A stretch of DNA of 64,000 nucleotides from Streptomyces griseicoloratus (GTDB lineage Bacteria > Actinomycetota > Actinomycetes > Streptomycetales > Streptomycetaceae): contig NZ_JACVQF010000025.1 of NCBI RefSeq assembly GCF_014534645.1, positions 1 to 64,000 on the forward strand, read 5' to 3'. The number at the start of each line of letters is the position of its first letter. Within the stretch, counting starts at the first letter, position 1. A program made the position numbers and the translations under genes. Below, piece by piece: positions 27,406 to 35,959 of this stretch. Below the pieces are notes generated by a model that was not told the DNA's origin, searched no databases, and saw only the letters and a program-made list of their open reading frames with translations.

Positions 27406-28250
27406 CCTGTGAGGTGGCGGTACGGGCGGAAGCGGCCCTCGGCGAGGGCCCGACCTGGGACGCGGAGGCCGGCCGGCTGCTCTGGGTCGACATCCTGGGC
27501 TCCCGGGTGCACACCTTCGACCCGGCCTCCGGGCGCCGGACGGTGCGGACGACCGAGCAGCACGTGGGCGCCGCCAAGCCGCGCGCGGGCGGCGGCCTGG
27601 TCCTCAACCTGCGGGACGGCATCGGCCTGCTGGACCCCGACGACTCTTTCCGCTGGCTGCACCGGGAGACCGTGCCGGGCCGCCGCGCCAACGACGCCGC
27701 CGTCGCCCCCGACGGCAGCCTGTGGGCCGGCACCATGCGCTACGACGAGGCCCCCGGCGGCGGCACGCTGTCCCGGGTCACCGGCGAGGGGACCGTCGAG
27801 ACGGTGCTGGACGACGTGGCGGTCAGCAACGGCACCGGCTGGAGCCCCGACGGACGGCTGATGTACTACATCGACTCCCCGACCCGCCGCATCGACGTCT
27901 TCGCCTACGACGCCGACGCCGGGCGGATCGGCGACCGCCGCCCGCTGGCCGGGATCGAGGACGGCGCCGGCTTCCCCGACGGCCTGACCGTCGACGCCGA
28001 CGGCTGTGTGTGGGTCGCCCTCTGGGACGGTGCCGCGATCCGCCGGTACACGCCCGACGGCACGCTCGACCGCGTGATCGAGCTCCCGGTCCCGCGCGTG
28101 ACGGCGTGCGCCTTCGGCGGGGCGGACCTGACCGACCTGTACGTCACCACGGCCCGGACCGGCCTCGACGCCCCCCACCCGCTCTCCGGCTCGCTGCTGG
28201 TCCTGCCGGACGCGGGTCAGGGCCTGCCACAGCCCGCGTTCAGGGGCTGA
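27402..28250 (+). CDS. SMP-30/gluconolactonase-family lactonase
   Basis: 282 aa, six-bladed propeller of the SMP-30/regucalcin family: EGPTWDAEAGRLLWVDI at the N-terminus carries the metal-ligand Glu, followed by RRANDAAVAPDGSLWAGTM (metal-ligand Asn), SNGTGWSPDG and FPDGLTVDADGCVW (metal-ligand Asp). It hydrolyses an aldonolactone, plausibly L-arabinono- or galactonolactone given the neighbouring arabinan and galactonate-type genes. Translationally coupled to the IclR gene. Confidence 0.9.
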   Translation: MTCEVAVRAEAALGEGPTWDAEAGRLLWVDILGSRVHTFDPASGRRTVRTTEQHVGAAKPRAGGGLVLNLRDGIGLLDPDDSFRWLHRETVPGRRANDAAVAPDGSLWAGTMRYDEAPGGGTLSRVTGEGTVETVLDDVAVSNGTGWSPDGRLMYYIDSPTRRIDVFAYDADAGRIGDRRPLAGIEDGAGFPDGLTVDADGCVWVALWDGAAIRRYTPDGTLDRVIELPVPRVTACAFGGADLTDLYVTTARTGLDAPHPLSGSLLVLPDAGQGLPQPAFRG

Positions 28251-28674
28251 CACGCCGGTCCGGCCGCCGGGCATCCGCGACCTGACGCACCGGTCCACTG
28301 GCCCCGCGCTCACGAGCCGACGCACGGGCGCCCGCCCGGCAGCCGGTGCACGAGCGCGGAGCCGACGTGCGCGCGTGGGGCTCATGGGCGCGCCCAAGAG
28401 TGGGTGCGCCGGGCGTCGGTGTGCGTGCGCGCGGCCTGGCGGGCAGGCGGCCGGCGCGTGGGTGTGGCCGGCGTGCGCAGGCGTGGCCGGTTGTGTGCTC
28501 AGAGCGGGTGCGGGTGCGCATGGCCGGTGGGCGTCCGCGGGGCCCGGTGGGCGTTCGTGGGGCCGGTGGGCCGGCGCCGGTACGCGCGCGGAGCCGGCGG
28601 GCGTGGGCCGGGCCGGATGCCGGCCCGGCCGTCGGTGGCTGCCTCCGGTTCCGGGCCGGCCGGCGGGGTCCGTG
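28251..28674. other. Gene-poor low-complexity gap
   Basis: 424 bases between convergent genes. It is G/T-skewed on the plus strand with degenerate GTGCG and CCGGTGGGCG blocks, including an imperfect ~20-bp tandem repeat near 28523-28572. Long open frames cross it but none has codon bias or RBS support. I see no gene, tRNA or clear terminator. Confidence 0.6.
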
Positions 28675-30087
28675 TCAGGTGCCGACGTGGTCCAGGGTGC
28701 GCAGGATTTCCCGCTCGCGTGGTGTCAGTGGTGGTTCGGCGGCCGGGGGCAGTGGGGGGCCGGCGAGGGTGGCCAGCAGGGCGTCCGGGCGCAGGAGGCG
28801 CCCGGGTCCGGTCCGCATGCTCGTCACCTCCCACAGCGCGGCGGCCGCGGTGTGGGACCCGGTCGCCGCCCTCGTCAGGCGGCGCGTGTACGCGGCGACG
28901 ACGTGGTCGGCGGCGCCCGGCCGCCCCCCGCGCGTCCCCGGGTACATGACGTCCTGGCTGACGGCCATCGCCCAGGCCGCGTCGACCGGCCGGGCGGCCC
29001 CCCGCTGCACCCTGCGGGCCAGTCCGGGCGCGCCGGCGCCGCCCCTGCGCAGCTCGCGGGCGAGGACCCGGGCGCCGAGCGCGGCCACCGACATGCCCTG
29101 CCCGTAGGCGGGGTTGAAGGTGGCCAGGGCGTCACCGAGGACGACGAACCCCTCGGGCCACCGCCGGGCCTTCTCGGCGTAGCGCCGGACGTTGCTGGTG
29201 CTGCGGCTGACGTGCACGTCGGTGAGCGGCTCGGCGCCGGAGATCAGCCGGCCCACGATGGGGTTCGGCAGGCCGAGCGTGTACCGCAGGAAGCCCTCCG
29301 GGTCGGCCGGCGGCTCGCCGCCCCGGGTGCCGGCCAGGCTGACCATCCAGCGGTCGCCCTCGATCGGCAGCACCATGCCGCTGCGGCCGGGCCGGGAGGC
29401 GTACGGGTCGGCCTGTACGACGGTCAGCGGGAACCGCTCGGCGCCCCGGGGCACCCGGTACACGCGGGTGGCGTTGACCAGACCGGAGTCCACGGTCCGC
29501 TCGCGCACGCCGGACACCCCGAGCGCCCCCAGCCAGTGCAGGACGCGGGAGCCGCGCCCGCTCGCGTCCACGACCAGGACGGCGTCGAGATCCTCCTCGC
29601 GGGACGACCCGGACCCGTACCCGGCCGCGACGCGGACGCCCGTGACCCGTCCCGGACCGCCCGTCAGCCCCCGCACGTCGCCCTTGCGCACGGTGACGCC
29701 GGTGCGGGCGAGGACGGCCTCCCGCACGGCCCAGTCCAGCAGCGCCCGGCTGCACGTGAACATGCGGGGTCCCTCGTGGCGCCAGCGCCGGAACCAGCCC
29801 TCCGAGGTCCACGCCACCATGCCCGAACTGAGCGATATCTCGTGCGCCCCGGCGGCCAGCAGATGTGCGCGCATGTCCACGCCCGGCACCAGCTCGTCCA
29901 TGGCGGCCAGACCCCCGGCCATGAGCAGGTGCGCGTGGCGTCCCTGCGGCAGGCCCCGCCGGTGCTCCGGCCCGTCGGGGAGCTCGTCGCGCTCCAGCAC
30001 GACCACCTCGTCGACGGCGGAGGACAGCGCCGCCGCGGCCAGCATGCCGGCCAGGCCGGCACCGATGACGACAGCTCTACGCGACAT
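28675..30087 (-). CDS. FAD-dependent oxidoreductase/monooxygenase
   Basis: 470 aa. N-terminal dinucleotide-binding motif VVIGAGLAGMLAAAALS, a central LVVDASGRGSRVLHW (DG-type motif), and C-terminal GDALATFNPAYGQGMSVAA, the FAD-ribityl motif of the p-hydroxybenzoate-hydroxylase/geranylgeranyl-reductase superfamily. The last ~60 residues are Pro/Leu-rich, with LTPREREILRTLDHV. GAGGAG precedes the start. It is the last gene of the MAB_1171c cassette, 38 bases after the third membrane protein. Substrate unknown. Confidence 0.88.
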   Translation of the reverse strand: MSRRAVVIGAGLAGMLAAAALSSAVDEVVVLERDELPDGPEHRRGLPQGRHAHLLMAGGLAAMDELVPGVDMRAHLLAAGAHEISLSSGMVAWTSEGWFRRWRHEGPRMFTCSRALLDWAVREAVLARTGVTVRKGDVRGLTGGPGRVTGVRVAAGYGSGSSREEDLDAVLVVDASGRGSRVLHWLGALGVSGVRERTVDSGLVNATRVYRVPRGAERFPLTVVQADPYASRPGRSGMVLPIEGDRWMVSLAGTRGGEPPADPEGFLRYTLGLPNPIVGRLISGAEPLTDVHVSRSTSNVRRYAEKARRWPEGFVVLGDALATFNPAYGQGMSVAALGARVLARELRRGGAGAPGLARRVQRGAARPVDAAWAMAVSQDVMYPGTRGGRPGAADHVVAAYTRRLTRAATGSHTAAAALWEVTSMRTGPGRLLRPDALLATLAGPPLPPAAEPPLTPREREILRTLDHVGT

Positions 30088-30125
30088 GGGTCTCCTCGGT
30101 TCAGCCAGGGGGTTCAGCCAGGTGT

Positions 30126-31316
30126 TCAGCCGTGGTTCCAGCCGTGGGCGGCCCTCACCGTACCTTCACCCACGGCGTCGGCGGCGGGCGTTCGGGCCAG
30201 GGCCTCGGCCAGCTCGACCAGCCCGCCGGTGCCGGACACCTCGGTGGCGTGCAGCCGGTGGCAGCTCGGGGTGTCCAGCGGCCCCTCGCGGGCGGCCGCC
30301 CGGCGGGCGGCGTCGGCGAGCATCGCCGCCTCCGCGGCCAGCCGGGCCTGGTGCGCGGTGCGGCCGGCGCGCAGGGCGGCGTCGCGGGCGCGTTCGCGCA
30401 CCCGGTCGTCGAAGTACGGGGCCAGTGCCAGCAGGGCGTCGTGGATGGACACCTCCCGCCACTGGAGCCGTTCCCGCGGCGACTGCCACCAGGGGGCGGG
30501 CGGTTTCGGGGCGGTGTTCGACACGAACCGCAGCAGCGTCCACAGCGGCGCCAGCCTGCGGTAGTCGCCGAGCCCCCGCCACTGCGCGACGACGGCCGGC
30601 AGCAGGCGGGGCAGGACGAATCCGGCGGAACAGGTCAGCGCGCCGAGCGAGGCCATGTGCGGGGCGACGGAGGTGGACAGGAAGTCCAGGTCGTGCCCGC
30701 TCCAACGGGCGGCCACCGCCGTGTACTTGGTGGCCTGGAAGCCGACCACGTCCAGCAGCGAGCCGGTCAGGATCAGCCGCAGCCCGGTCCTGAGCAGGCC
30801 GGTGACCTCGCGGCCCCACTTGACGCACATGACGCACAGCACCACCGTCGCGGCGCTGTGCCCGGCCAGGTAGAGCAGGATCATCTCCCGCATGTAGGGA
30901 GTGCCGGCGTAGTAGGTGTCGAGGTCGGTGAGCCGCTCGGTGTCCGCGTCGGCCAGGGCGAACAGGACGACGACGGCGACGACGACCAGCGCGTAGGCGG
31001 CGACGGCACGCAGCACCAGGCGCCGCACCCGGTCCCGGGGACCACCGCGCCAGTTGATCAGCAGCACCACCAGCGAGCAGCTGTACGCCGAGAGCATGCC
31101 GTAGGTCAGGGGCGCGCCGAAGTTGGGGACGCCGGTGAGGTCGTTGACGGCGGCCAGCGTCAGCGGGGCCGAGCAGACGAAGACGAGGGCGCCGAGGACG
31201 ATCGCCACGCAGGTGGACAGGGTGAGCGGGTCACGCAGGGCGGTCGCCGGCCGGCGCAGCAGCACCACGCAGGACAGCCCGAACACCACGGCTGCCACGT
31301 ACACGACGAGACTCAT
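30126..31316 (-). CDS. MAB_1171c-type membrane protein (copy 3)
   Basis: 396 aa. Seven or eight hydrophobic segments fill residues 1-240, and a soluble C-terminal part of ~150 residues follows. Shared signature motifs: NDLTGVPNFGAPLTY, RLTDLDTYYAGTPYMREMI and ARWSGHDLDFLSTSVAPHMA. The same blocks appear in the two other copies upstream. The family is annotated as a putative transporter but has no proven activity. GGAGGGAG precedes the start. The soluble tail contains WREVSIHDALLAL. Confidence 0.85.
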   Translation of the reverse strand: MSLVVYVAAVVFGLSCVVLLRRPATALRDPLTLSTCVAIVLGALVFVCSAPLTLAAVNDLTGVPNFGAPLTYGMLSAYSCSLVVLLINWRGGPRDRVRRLVLRAVAAYALVVVAVVVLFALADADTERLTDLDTYYAGTPYMREMILLYLAGHSAATVVLCVMCVKWGREVTGLLRTGLRLILTGSLLDVVGFQATKYTAVAARWSGHDLDFLSTSVAPHMASLGALTCSAGFVLPRLLPAVVAQWRGLGDYRRLAPLWTLLRFVSNTAPKPPAPWWQSPRERLQWREVSIHDALLALAPYFDDRVRERARDAALRAGRTAHQARLAAEAAMLADAARRAAAREGPLDTPSCHRLHATEVSGTGGLVELAEALARTPAADAVGEGTVRAAHGWNHG

Positions 31317-31347
31317 GCCCGCTCCCTCCGCGCGCCCGGCGCCCGGT

Positions 31348-32541
31348 TCACCGGGAGCCCGTCGGGGTCGCGGCGCCGCGCTCCCGGGCGGCGGGGAGGG
31401 GGACGGCGCCGGCCAGGGCGTCGGCCACCCGTACCAGGGTGCCCGGCCCGGGCACCCGGACCGGTGTCCGGCCGGCCGGTTCGTGGCCCGTCGCGTACGG
31501 CCGCGGGGCGGCAGGCCCGTCCGCCTCCCGCCGCGTGGCGGCGGCGATGATGGCCGCCCAGGCGACGGCCTCGGCCTGCTCCGGGTCGCCCGTCTCGCGC
31601 AGTGCGGCCCGGCGGGTCCGCTCGTACAGGCCGGGGTCGAGGTGGGTGTCCAGGTGGCTCAGGGCGTTGTGGATGCTGGTCTGGCGCCACATCAGCCGGG
31701 TGGCGGGGGAGGCGAAGCGGGGCGCGGGCAGCCGCAGGCGGCGGCGGGTGAGGACGTCGTCCAGCGCGTGTTCCAGCGGGGCGAGCCGCAGGTAGGTCCG
31801 CCGGGCCCGCCGCCACTCCGTCAGGCGCGGCTCCACCAGGGGGATGAGGACCCCGGCGACCGTGGCGAGCGCGCCGAGTCCCGCGGCGCCCGGGGAGACG
31901 CCGGTGGCCAGCACCGACCAGTCCCGCCCGGTCCAGCGGGCGATCACGGCGACGAGCTTGGAGACGCTGTACCCGGCGCTGAACAGCGTGCCGATGCCCA
32001 GGACCGTCAGGCCGACCCGGAGCGGACCGCGCACCTGCCGGGCCCAGCGCAGCGAGGACACCGCGGTGACGCCGGCGGCGGCGAGGTGACCGACCAGGTA
32101 CAGGACGATCATCTGGGAGATGAAGGGGGTCGTCGCGTAGTACGTGTCGAGGTCGGTGCGGCGCTCCACCGGGGCCTCGCCCAGCGCGAACGTGGCGGCG
32201 ATGCCGACGACGACGCAGAGGTAGACGGCGATCCAGCGCCGGGCCACCCGGTGCACCGCGGGCCCGCCCCGCCAGTGGACGATCAGCACCTGGGAGGCGG
32301 CGCTGTACGCGGTGATCGACGCGTAGGTCAGCGGGGCCGCCAGATTGGGGACGCCGCCGAGCCGGTTGACGGCGCCGACCGTCGGCGGGGCGCCGAGGAA
32401 GAAGCACAGCCCGGCCAGGCCCAGCACCGCGCAGATGGAGCGCAGGTACGGGTCGCGGCGGTGGCGTATCAGGTCGGGTGCCTTCGCCGCCAGGACGAGC
32501 CAGAGCATGCCGCAGCTGACGTAGTTGACCAGGCCGTTCAT
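31348..32541 (-). CDS. MAB_1171c-type membrane protein (copy 2)
   Basis: 397 aa. Same layout as its neighbours: N-terminal multi-pass membrane region, soluble C-terminus. Motifs NRLGGVPNLAAPLTY, RRTDLDTYYATTPFISQMI, ARWTGRDWSVLATGVSPGAA and WRQTSIHNALSHL align with the other copies. The start overlaps the metallopeptidase stop as ATGA, which decides it over longer in-frame starts upstream. The C-terminal tail is Pro/Ala/Arg-rich. Confidence 0.85.
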   Translation of the reverse strand: MNGLVNYVSCGMLWLVLAAKAPDLIRHRRDPYLRSICAVLGLAGLCFFLGAPPTVGAVNRLGGVPNLAAPLTYASITAYSAASQVLIVHWRGGPAVHRVARRWIAVYLCVVVGIAATFALGEAPVERRTDLDTYYATTPFISQMIVLYLVGHLAAAGVTAVSSLRWARQVRGPLRVGLTVLGIGTLFSAGYSVSKLVAVIARWTGRDWSVLATGVSPGAAGLGALATVAGVLIPLVEPRLTEWRRARRTYLRLAPLEHALDDVLTRRRLRLPAPRFASPATRLMWRQTSIHNALSHLDTHLDPGLYERTRRAALRETGDPEQAEAVAWAAIIAAATRREADGPAAPRPYATGHEPAGRTPVRVPGPGTLVRVADALAGAVPLPAARERGAATPTGSR

Positions 32542-33059
32542 CCGCGGTTCCCGCGGTAGTTGAGCGCGGCGCCGATACGTCCGGCCAGCCCCTGGGCATC
32601 GCCCCGGGGCGCGTACACGGAGTCCTCGGGGGCCTCCAGCCAGGTCCGCAGCCGGCGGCCCATCAGCATGCCGAAGCGGTCCGCCTCCTGTTCCTCGGCC
32701 AGGCTGAAGTCGGTGCGGGCCGCGACGGGGCGGGGGGTGCCGGAGGGGTCCGGCGCGGGCGCCGCGTCCGCGTCGCGGCGGTTCATGTGCCAGACCTCGT
32801 GGCAGAGGATCACGATCTGGTGCCACACGGCGGCACGCCGGTCGACCACGATGACGTCGTGGGTCTCGCCCTCCAGCCACAGGCCGCTGGCGGTGTGCGG
32901 CGGGAACGTCTCGCGGCGGACGACGATCTCACGGCCCCGCCACGCGGTGACGGACTCGACGAGCGCCTCGAACAGGACCTCGGGGTCCGCGGGGAGCGGC
33001 ACCCGGATGGGGTCGATGAGCGCGTCGGCGAGGCGACGCATCTGCCTGCTCCTGCGCAC
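32538..33059 (-). CDS. ImmA/IrrE-like zinc metallopeptidase
   Basis: 173 aa. HEVWH at the centre (CHEVWHMNRRD) is an HExxH zinc site, and EEQEADRFGMLMGRRL supplies the downstream Glu typical of ImmA/IrrE-type peptidases. These usually cleave a partner repressor, often of the XRE type. No XRE gene is adjacent here; instead it sits between two MAB_1171c copies and is coupled to one by ATGA. Either GTG 33059 (AAGGGGAG upstream) or ATG 33041 (AGGAG upstream) could be the start. Confidence 0.85.
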   Translation of the reverse strand: MRRSRQMRRLADALIDPIRVPLPADPEVLFEALVESVTAWRGREIVVRRETFPPHTASGLWLEGETHDVIVVDRRAAVWHQIVILCHEVWHMNRRDADAAPAPDPSGTPRPVAARTDFSLAEEQEADRFGMLMGRRLRTWLEAPEDSVYAPRGDAQGLAGRIGAALNYRGNRG

Positions 33060-33143
33060 TGTTCTCCCCTTGCTCGCGTCGGCGTCGCGCGGTCACCCGT
33101 GCAATATGCCAAGACAGTTGTCCCCTCGGCCACTTTCCCCGGC

Positions 33144-34355
33144 TCACTCGGTGACCGGGACGGTGTCCCGCGGGGTGTTCGCGCGGGTGCGGACCGCCCG
33201 GATGTCGTCGGGGCGGCGCAGGGCCCGGGAGACGGCGCCGATCTCCCGGAGCAGTTCGGTGGTGTCGGACCCGCCGGTGCCGTCGCCCGGCGGCGCGGTC
33301 CGCCCGGCCTCGACGGCGTCCAGGACGGCCACCGCGGCGGCCAGCGCCCTGCCCCGGTCCGGCGGGTGCCCGAGGGCGAGCGCGGCGTCGTACGAGCGGC
33401 GGCGCAGGTCCTCGTCGATGCCGCGGGCCAGGGGCAGCAGGGTGTCGCGGATGAACGTCTCGCGGCGGGTCAGGCGCAGTTCCGGGCTGGCGCGCAGCAC
33501 GAACCGGGTGCCGTGGCCCGCGGCCGTGCGCATCAGGGCGTACAGGGGCCGCAGTTCGCGGTGGGCGAGCCGGACCCGCCACCGCTCGTGCAGGTACTGC
33601 CCGGCGTGCGGCAGGATGAAGCCGACCGCGATGAGCACGGCCGACGCACAGGCCATGGCCGGGGCCACGTCGGTGTTGAGCCGGTCCAGGTCGTTGCCGG
33701 TCCAGCGGGCCACGACGGCGGTGAGTTTGGCCGCGTCGAAGAGCAGGTTCATCGCGTAGCCGACGCCCAGGAACTTCAGTCCCCAGCGCAGCCAGGCGTC
33801 GAGGCCGTCGGTGCGGATCCAGTTCCAGATCAGCCGGGACGTGATGAGCACGGCCGTGGTGTGCGCGAGCAGGTAGAGCAGGATCTCCTCGCGCATGAAC
33901 GGGGTGGTGGCGTAGTAGGTGTCGAGGTCCCGCAGCCGCTCCACGGGGGCGTCCGCGAGGGCGAACAGCACCCACAGGGCGACGATCACACCGGAGTAGA
34001 CCGAGACGACCCAGCGGGTGGCGCGGCGGGTCGCGGCCGAGCGGTCGGACAGGCCGTTGCGCCAGGCGATGATCAGCAGCAGGCAGGAGCCGCAGAACGC
34101 GGTCAGCAGGGAGTACACCCAGGGCGCGGAGATGTTCGGCACGCCGGTGAGCCGGTTGACCCGGGCGATCGTCGAGGGCGCGACAAAGACGAACACCGCG
34201 CAGGCGAGCAGCAGCAGGCCGCCGACCGCGCGCAGCATCGGGTCGGCCCAGAAGCGGATGATCGTGGGCACTTTGATCGCCAGGGCGGCAGCGAGGACGG
34301 TGGCCGGTATCCACCAGAAGTCCGTGTAGAACTCGCTGAGGATCGCGACGTCCAT
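33144..34355 (-). CDS. MAB_1171c-type membrane protein (copy 1)
   Basis: 403 aa, first gene of the cassette, with AAGGTGGAG upstream. Multi-pass N-terminal part (about eight segments to residue ~245) and soluble C-terminus. Motifs NRLTGVPNISAPWVY, RLRDLDTYYATTPFMREEI and ARWTGNDLDRLNTDVAPAMA match copies 2 and 3. The soluble tail has TRRETFIRDTLLPLA in the position of the WRxxSIHxAL motif of the others. Divergent from the sugar-transporter operon across a 254-base gap. Confidence 0.85.
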   Translation of the reverse strand: MDVAILSEFYTDFWWIPATVLAAALAIKVPTIIRFWADPMLRAVGGLLLLACAVFVFVAPSTIARVNRLTGVPNISAPWVYSLLTAFCGSCLLLIIAWRNGLSDRSAATRRATRWVVSVYSGVIVALWVLFALADAPVERLRDLDTYYATTPFMREEILLYLLAHTTAVLITSRLIWNWIRTDGLDAWLRWGLKFLGVGYAMNLLFDAAKLTAVVARWTGNDLDRLNTDVAPAMACASAVLIAVGFILPHAGQYLHERWRVRLAHRELRPLYALMRTAAGHGTRFVLRASPELRLTRRETFIRDTLLPLARGIDEDLRRRSYDAALALGHPPDRGRALAAAVAVLDAVEAGRTAPPGDGTGGSDTTELLREIGAVSRALRRPDDIRAVRTRANTPRDTVPVTE

Positions 34356-34485
34356 CGCTCCACCTTCTCACCGCCCGTCCGAGGCCCTCCGACACTACGC
34401 GTCCGCAACTGCCCGCGTCAGGCGATCCGGCGACCGCTGATCAGCACGGAACGACCACAGCTGATCGAAAGTCCTGCGCAACCCA

Positions 34486-34514
34486 TTGACGCGCACGCCG
34501 CATGACTTTACGGT
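34486..34514 (+). promoter_or_regulatory. Promoter of the CUT1 sugar operon
   Basis: TTGACG (34486-34491), 17-bp spacer, TACGGT (34509-34514): a near-consensus vegetative Streptomyces promoter. Predicted transcription start about 34521, directly over the paired dyads at 34519-34551. Confidence 0.75.
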
Positions 34515-34518
34515 CCCG

Positions 34519-34551
34519 TTCGAAGTTACGAGCGGCATTCGAAATCTCGAA
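34519..34551. promoter_or_regulatory. Paired dyad operator of the CUT1 sugar operon
   Basis: TTCGA-AGTT-ACGAG (34519-34532) and the perfect TTCGA-AATC-TCGAA (34538-34551) start 19 bases apart, covering the predicted start of transcription. This is a repressor position. Strongest copy of the shared motif in the window. Confidence 0.7.
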
Positions 34552-34609
34552 CGTACGGTACATGGTCGTGATCGGTCTCCCGAGCACGAACGGACAGATG
34601 GGGCAGGGC

Positions 34610-35959
34610 ATGGGACGACCTGGCCTGAATCGCAGGCAACTGCTCGCCGGCATCGGCGGGCTGACGGTCGCTGGAAGTTTCGGCTTCGCGGCGCTCGGGA
34701 CCGGAGCCGACGCGCTCGCCTCCGGAGCGGACACCCGTGTGCGCTACTGGAACCTCTTCAGCGGCGGCGACGGCGCCAACATGATCACGATGCTGGACTC
34801 CTTCCGCAAGGACAACCCCGGCATCGACGTGAAGGACTCCACCCTCCAGTGGGGCAACCCCTTCTACACCAAGCTCGCCATGGCGGCCGCGGGCAACCGC
34901 GCCCCCGAACTCGGCGTGATGCACCTCGGCCGCGTCACCGGCTTCTCGCCGGGCCGCCTCCTGGACCCCTGGGACCTCGGCCTGCTCGCCGAGTACGGCG
35001 TCAACGAGGCCGACTTCAACCCGGCGCTGTGGAAGCGCGCCGTCATCGACGGCAAGCTCTACGCCCTGCCCCTCGACATCCACGTCCAGCTCTGCTTCTA
35101 CCGCAAGGACGTGCTGAAGAAGGCGGACCTGCTCGGCGACGACGGCCGGATGGTCCCGGTGACCTCCACCACCGAGTGGTTCGACGCGCTGAAGAAGGCG
35201 AAGAAGGCCCAGAAGAAGGGCCTGCAGACCATCGGCCTGTGGACCAACGACCAGAACTTCCAGTGGTGGTTCTTCGTCACCTTCTACACCCAGCTCGGCG
35301 GCACCTGGTTCAACGCCGCCAACACCGAGGTCACCTTCGACACCGACAAGGCCACCCAGGTCCTGGAGTTCCTCCGCCGGCACGTCACCGACGGCTACGT
35401 CATCCCCGGCGCGCCCACCGGTGAACAGTTCGTCAACGGCGCCCCGTTCACCTGGGAGGGCAACTGGTCGGTGCCGGTCTTCTCCGGCGCCGGGCTGGAC
35501 TACGGCGCGATGCCGCTGCCGCCCGTCTTCGGCCGGCAGGCCACCCACGCCGAGTCCCACGCCTTCGTCCTGCCGCACCAGGCGGGCCGCGGCGGCGCCG
35601 CCAACGAGGCCGCCCACCGCCTGGCCGCCTACGTCGTCAAGCACGCCCAGCAGTGGGCGGCCGGCGGCCACATCCCCGCCTACACGCCGACCCTGTCCAC
35701 GGACGCGTACAAGAACCTCTCCCCGCAGAACGAGTACGTGAGCGCCATGGACCACCAGGCCACCGAGCCGAAGGTGTGGTTCGCGGGCTCCACCGGCGTC
35801 CTCGCCCAGGACCTCGGCCCCGTCGTCGTCTCCTCGACGACGGGCTCCGCCAAGCCCGACGCGGTCGCCCGCCGGATGAAGTCCCGGCTGACCACGCTGC
35901 TCGCCTCGAAGAACCCGATGGACGGCACGACCGCCGCGCAGGGAGGTGCGGTCGCATGA
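34610..35959 (+). CDS. Sugar ABC transporter substrate-binding protein (Tat substrate)
   Basis: 449 aa from ATG 34610, chosen for GGGGCAGG upstream and because the Tat signal (PGLNRRQLLAGIGGLTVAG) then starts at once; ATG 34562 and 34598 are alternatives. The rest is a type I periplasmic-binding fold of the CUT1 class (RYWNLFSGGDGANM, LPLDIHVQLCFYRKDVL, FTWEGNWSVP). No lipobox Cys is seen after the signal. First gene of an operon with two permeases and two arabinan hydrolases, so it probably binds arabinose oligomers. The ATPase is missing, as usual for MsiK-dependent CUT1 systems. Confidence 0.92.
   Translation: MGRPGLNRRQLLAGIGGLTVAGSFGFAALGTGADALASGADTRVRYWNLFSGGDGANMITMLDSFRKDNPGIDVKDSTLQWGNPFYTKLAMAAAGNRAPELGVMHLGRVTGFSPGRLLDPWDLGLLAEYGVNEADFNPALWKRAVIDGKLYALPLDIHVQLCFYRKDVLKKADLLGDDGRMVPVTSTTEWFDALKKAKKAQKKGLQTIGLWTNDQNFQWWFFVTFYTQLGGTWFNAANTEVTFDTDKATQVLEFLRRHVTDGYVIPGAPTGEQFVNGAPFTWEGNWSVPVFSGAGLDYGAMPLPPVFGRQATHAESHAFVLPHQAGRGGAANEAAHRLAAYVVKHAQQWAAGGHIPAYTPTLSTDAYKNLSPQNEYVSAMDHQATEPKVWFAGSTGVLAQDLGPVVVSSTTGSAKPDAVARRMKSRLTTLLASKNPMDGTTAAQGGAVA

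Noticed and set aside
28346-29107. Plus-strand frame covering the low-complexity gap
   Set aside because: It runs into the FAD oxidoreductase in antisense and has no start signal or conserved motif.
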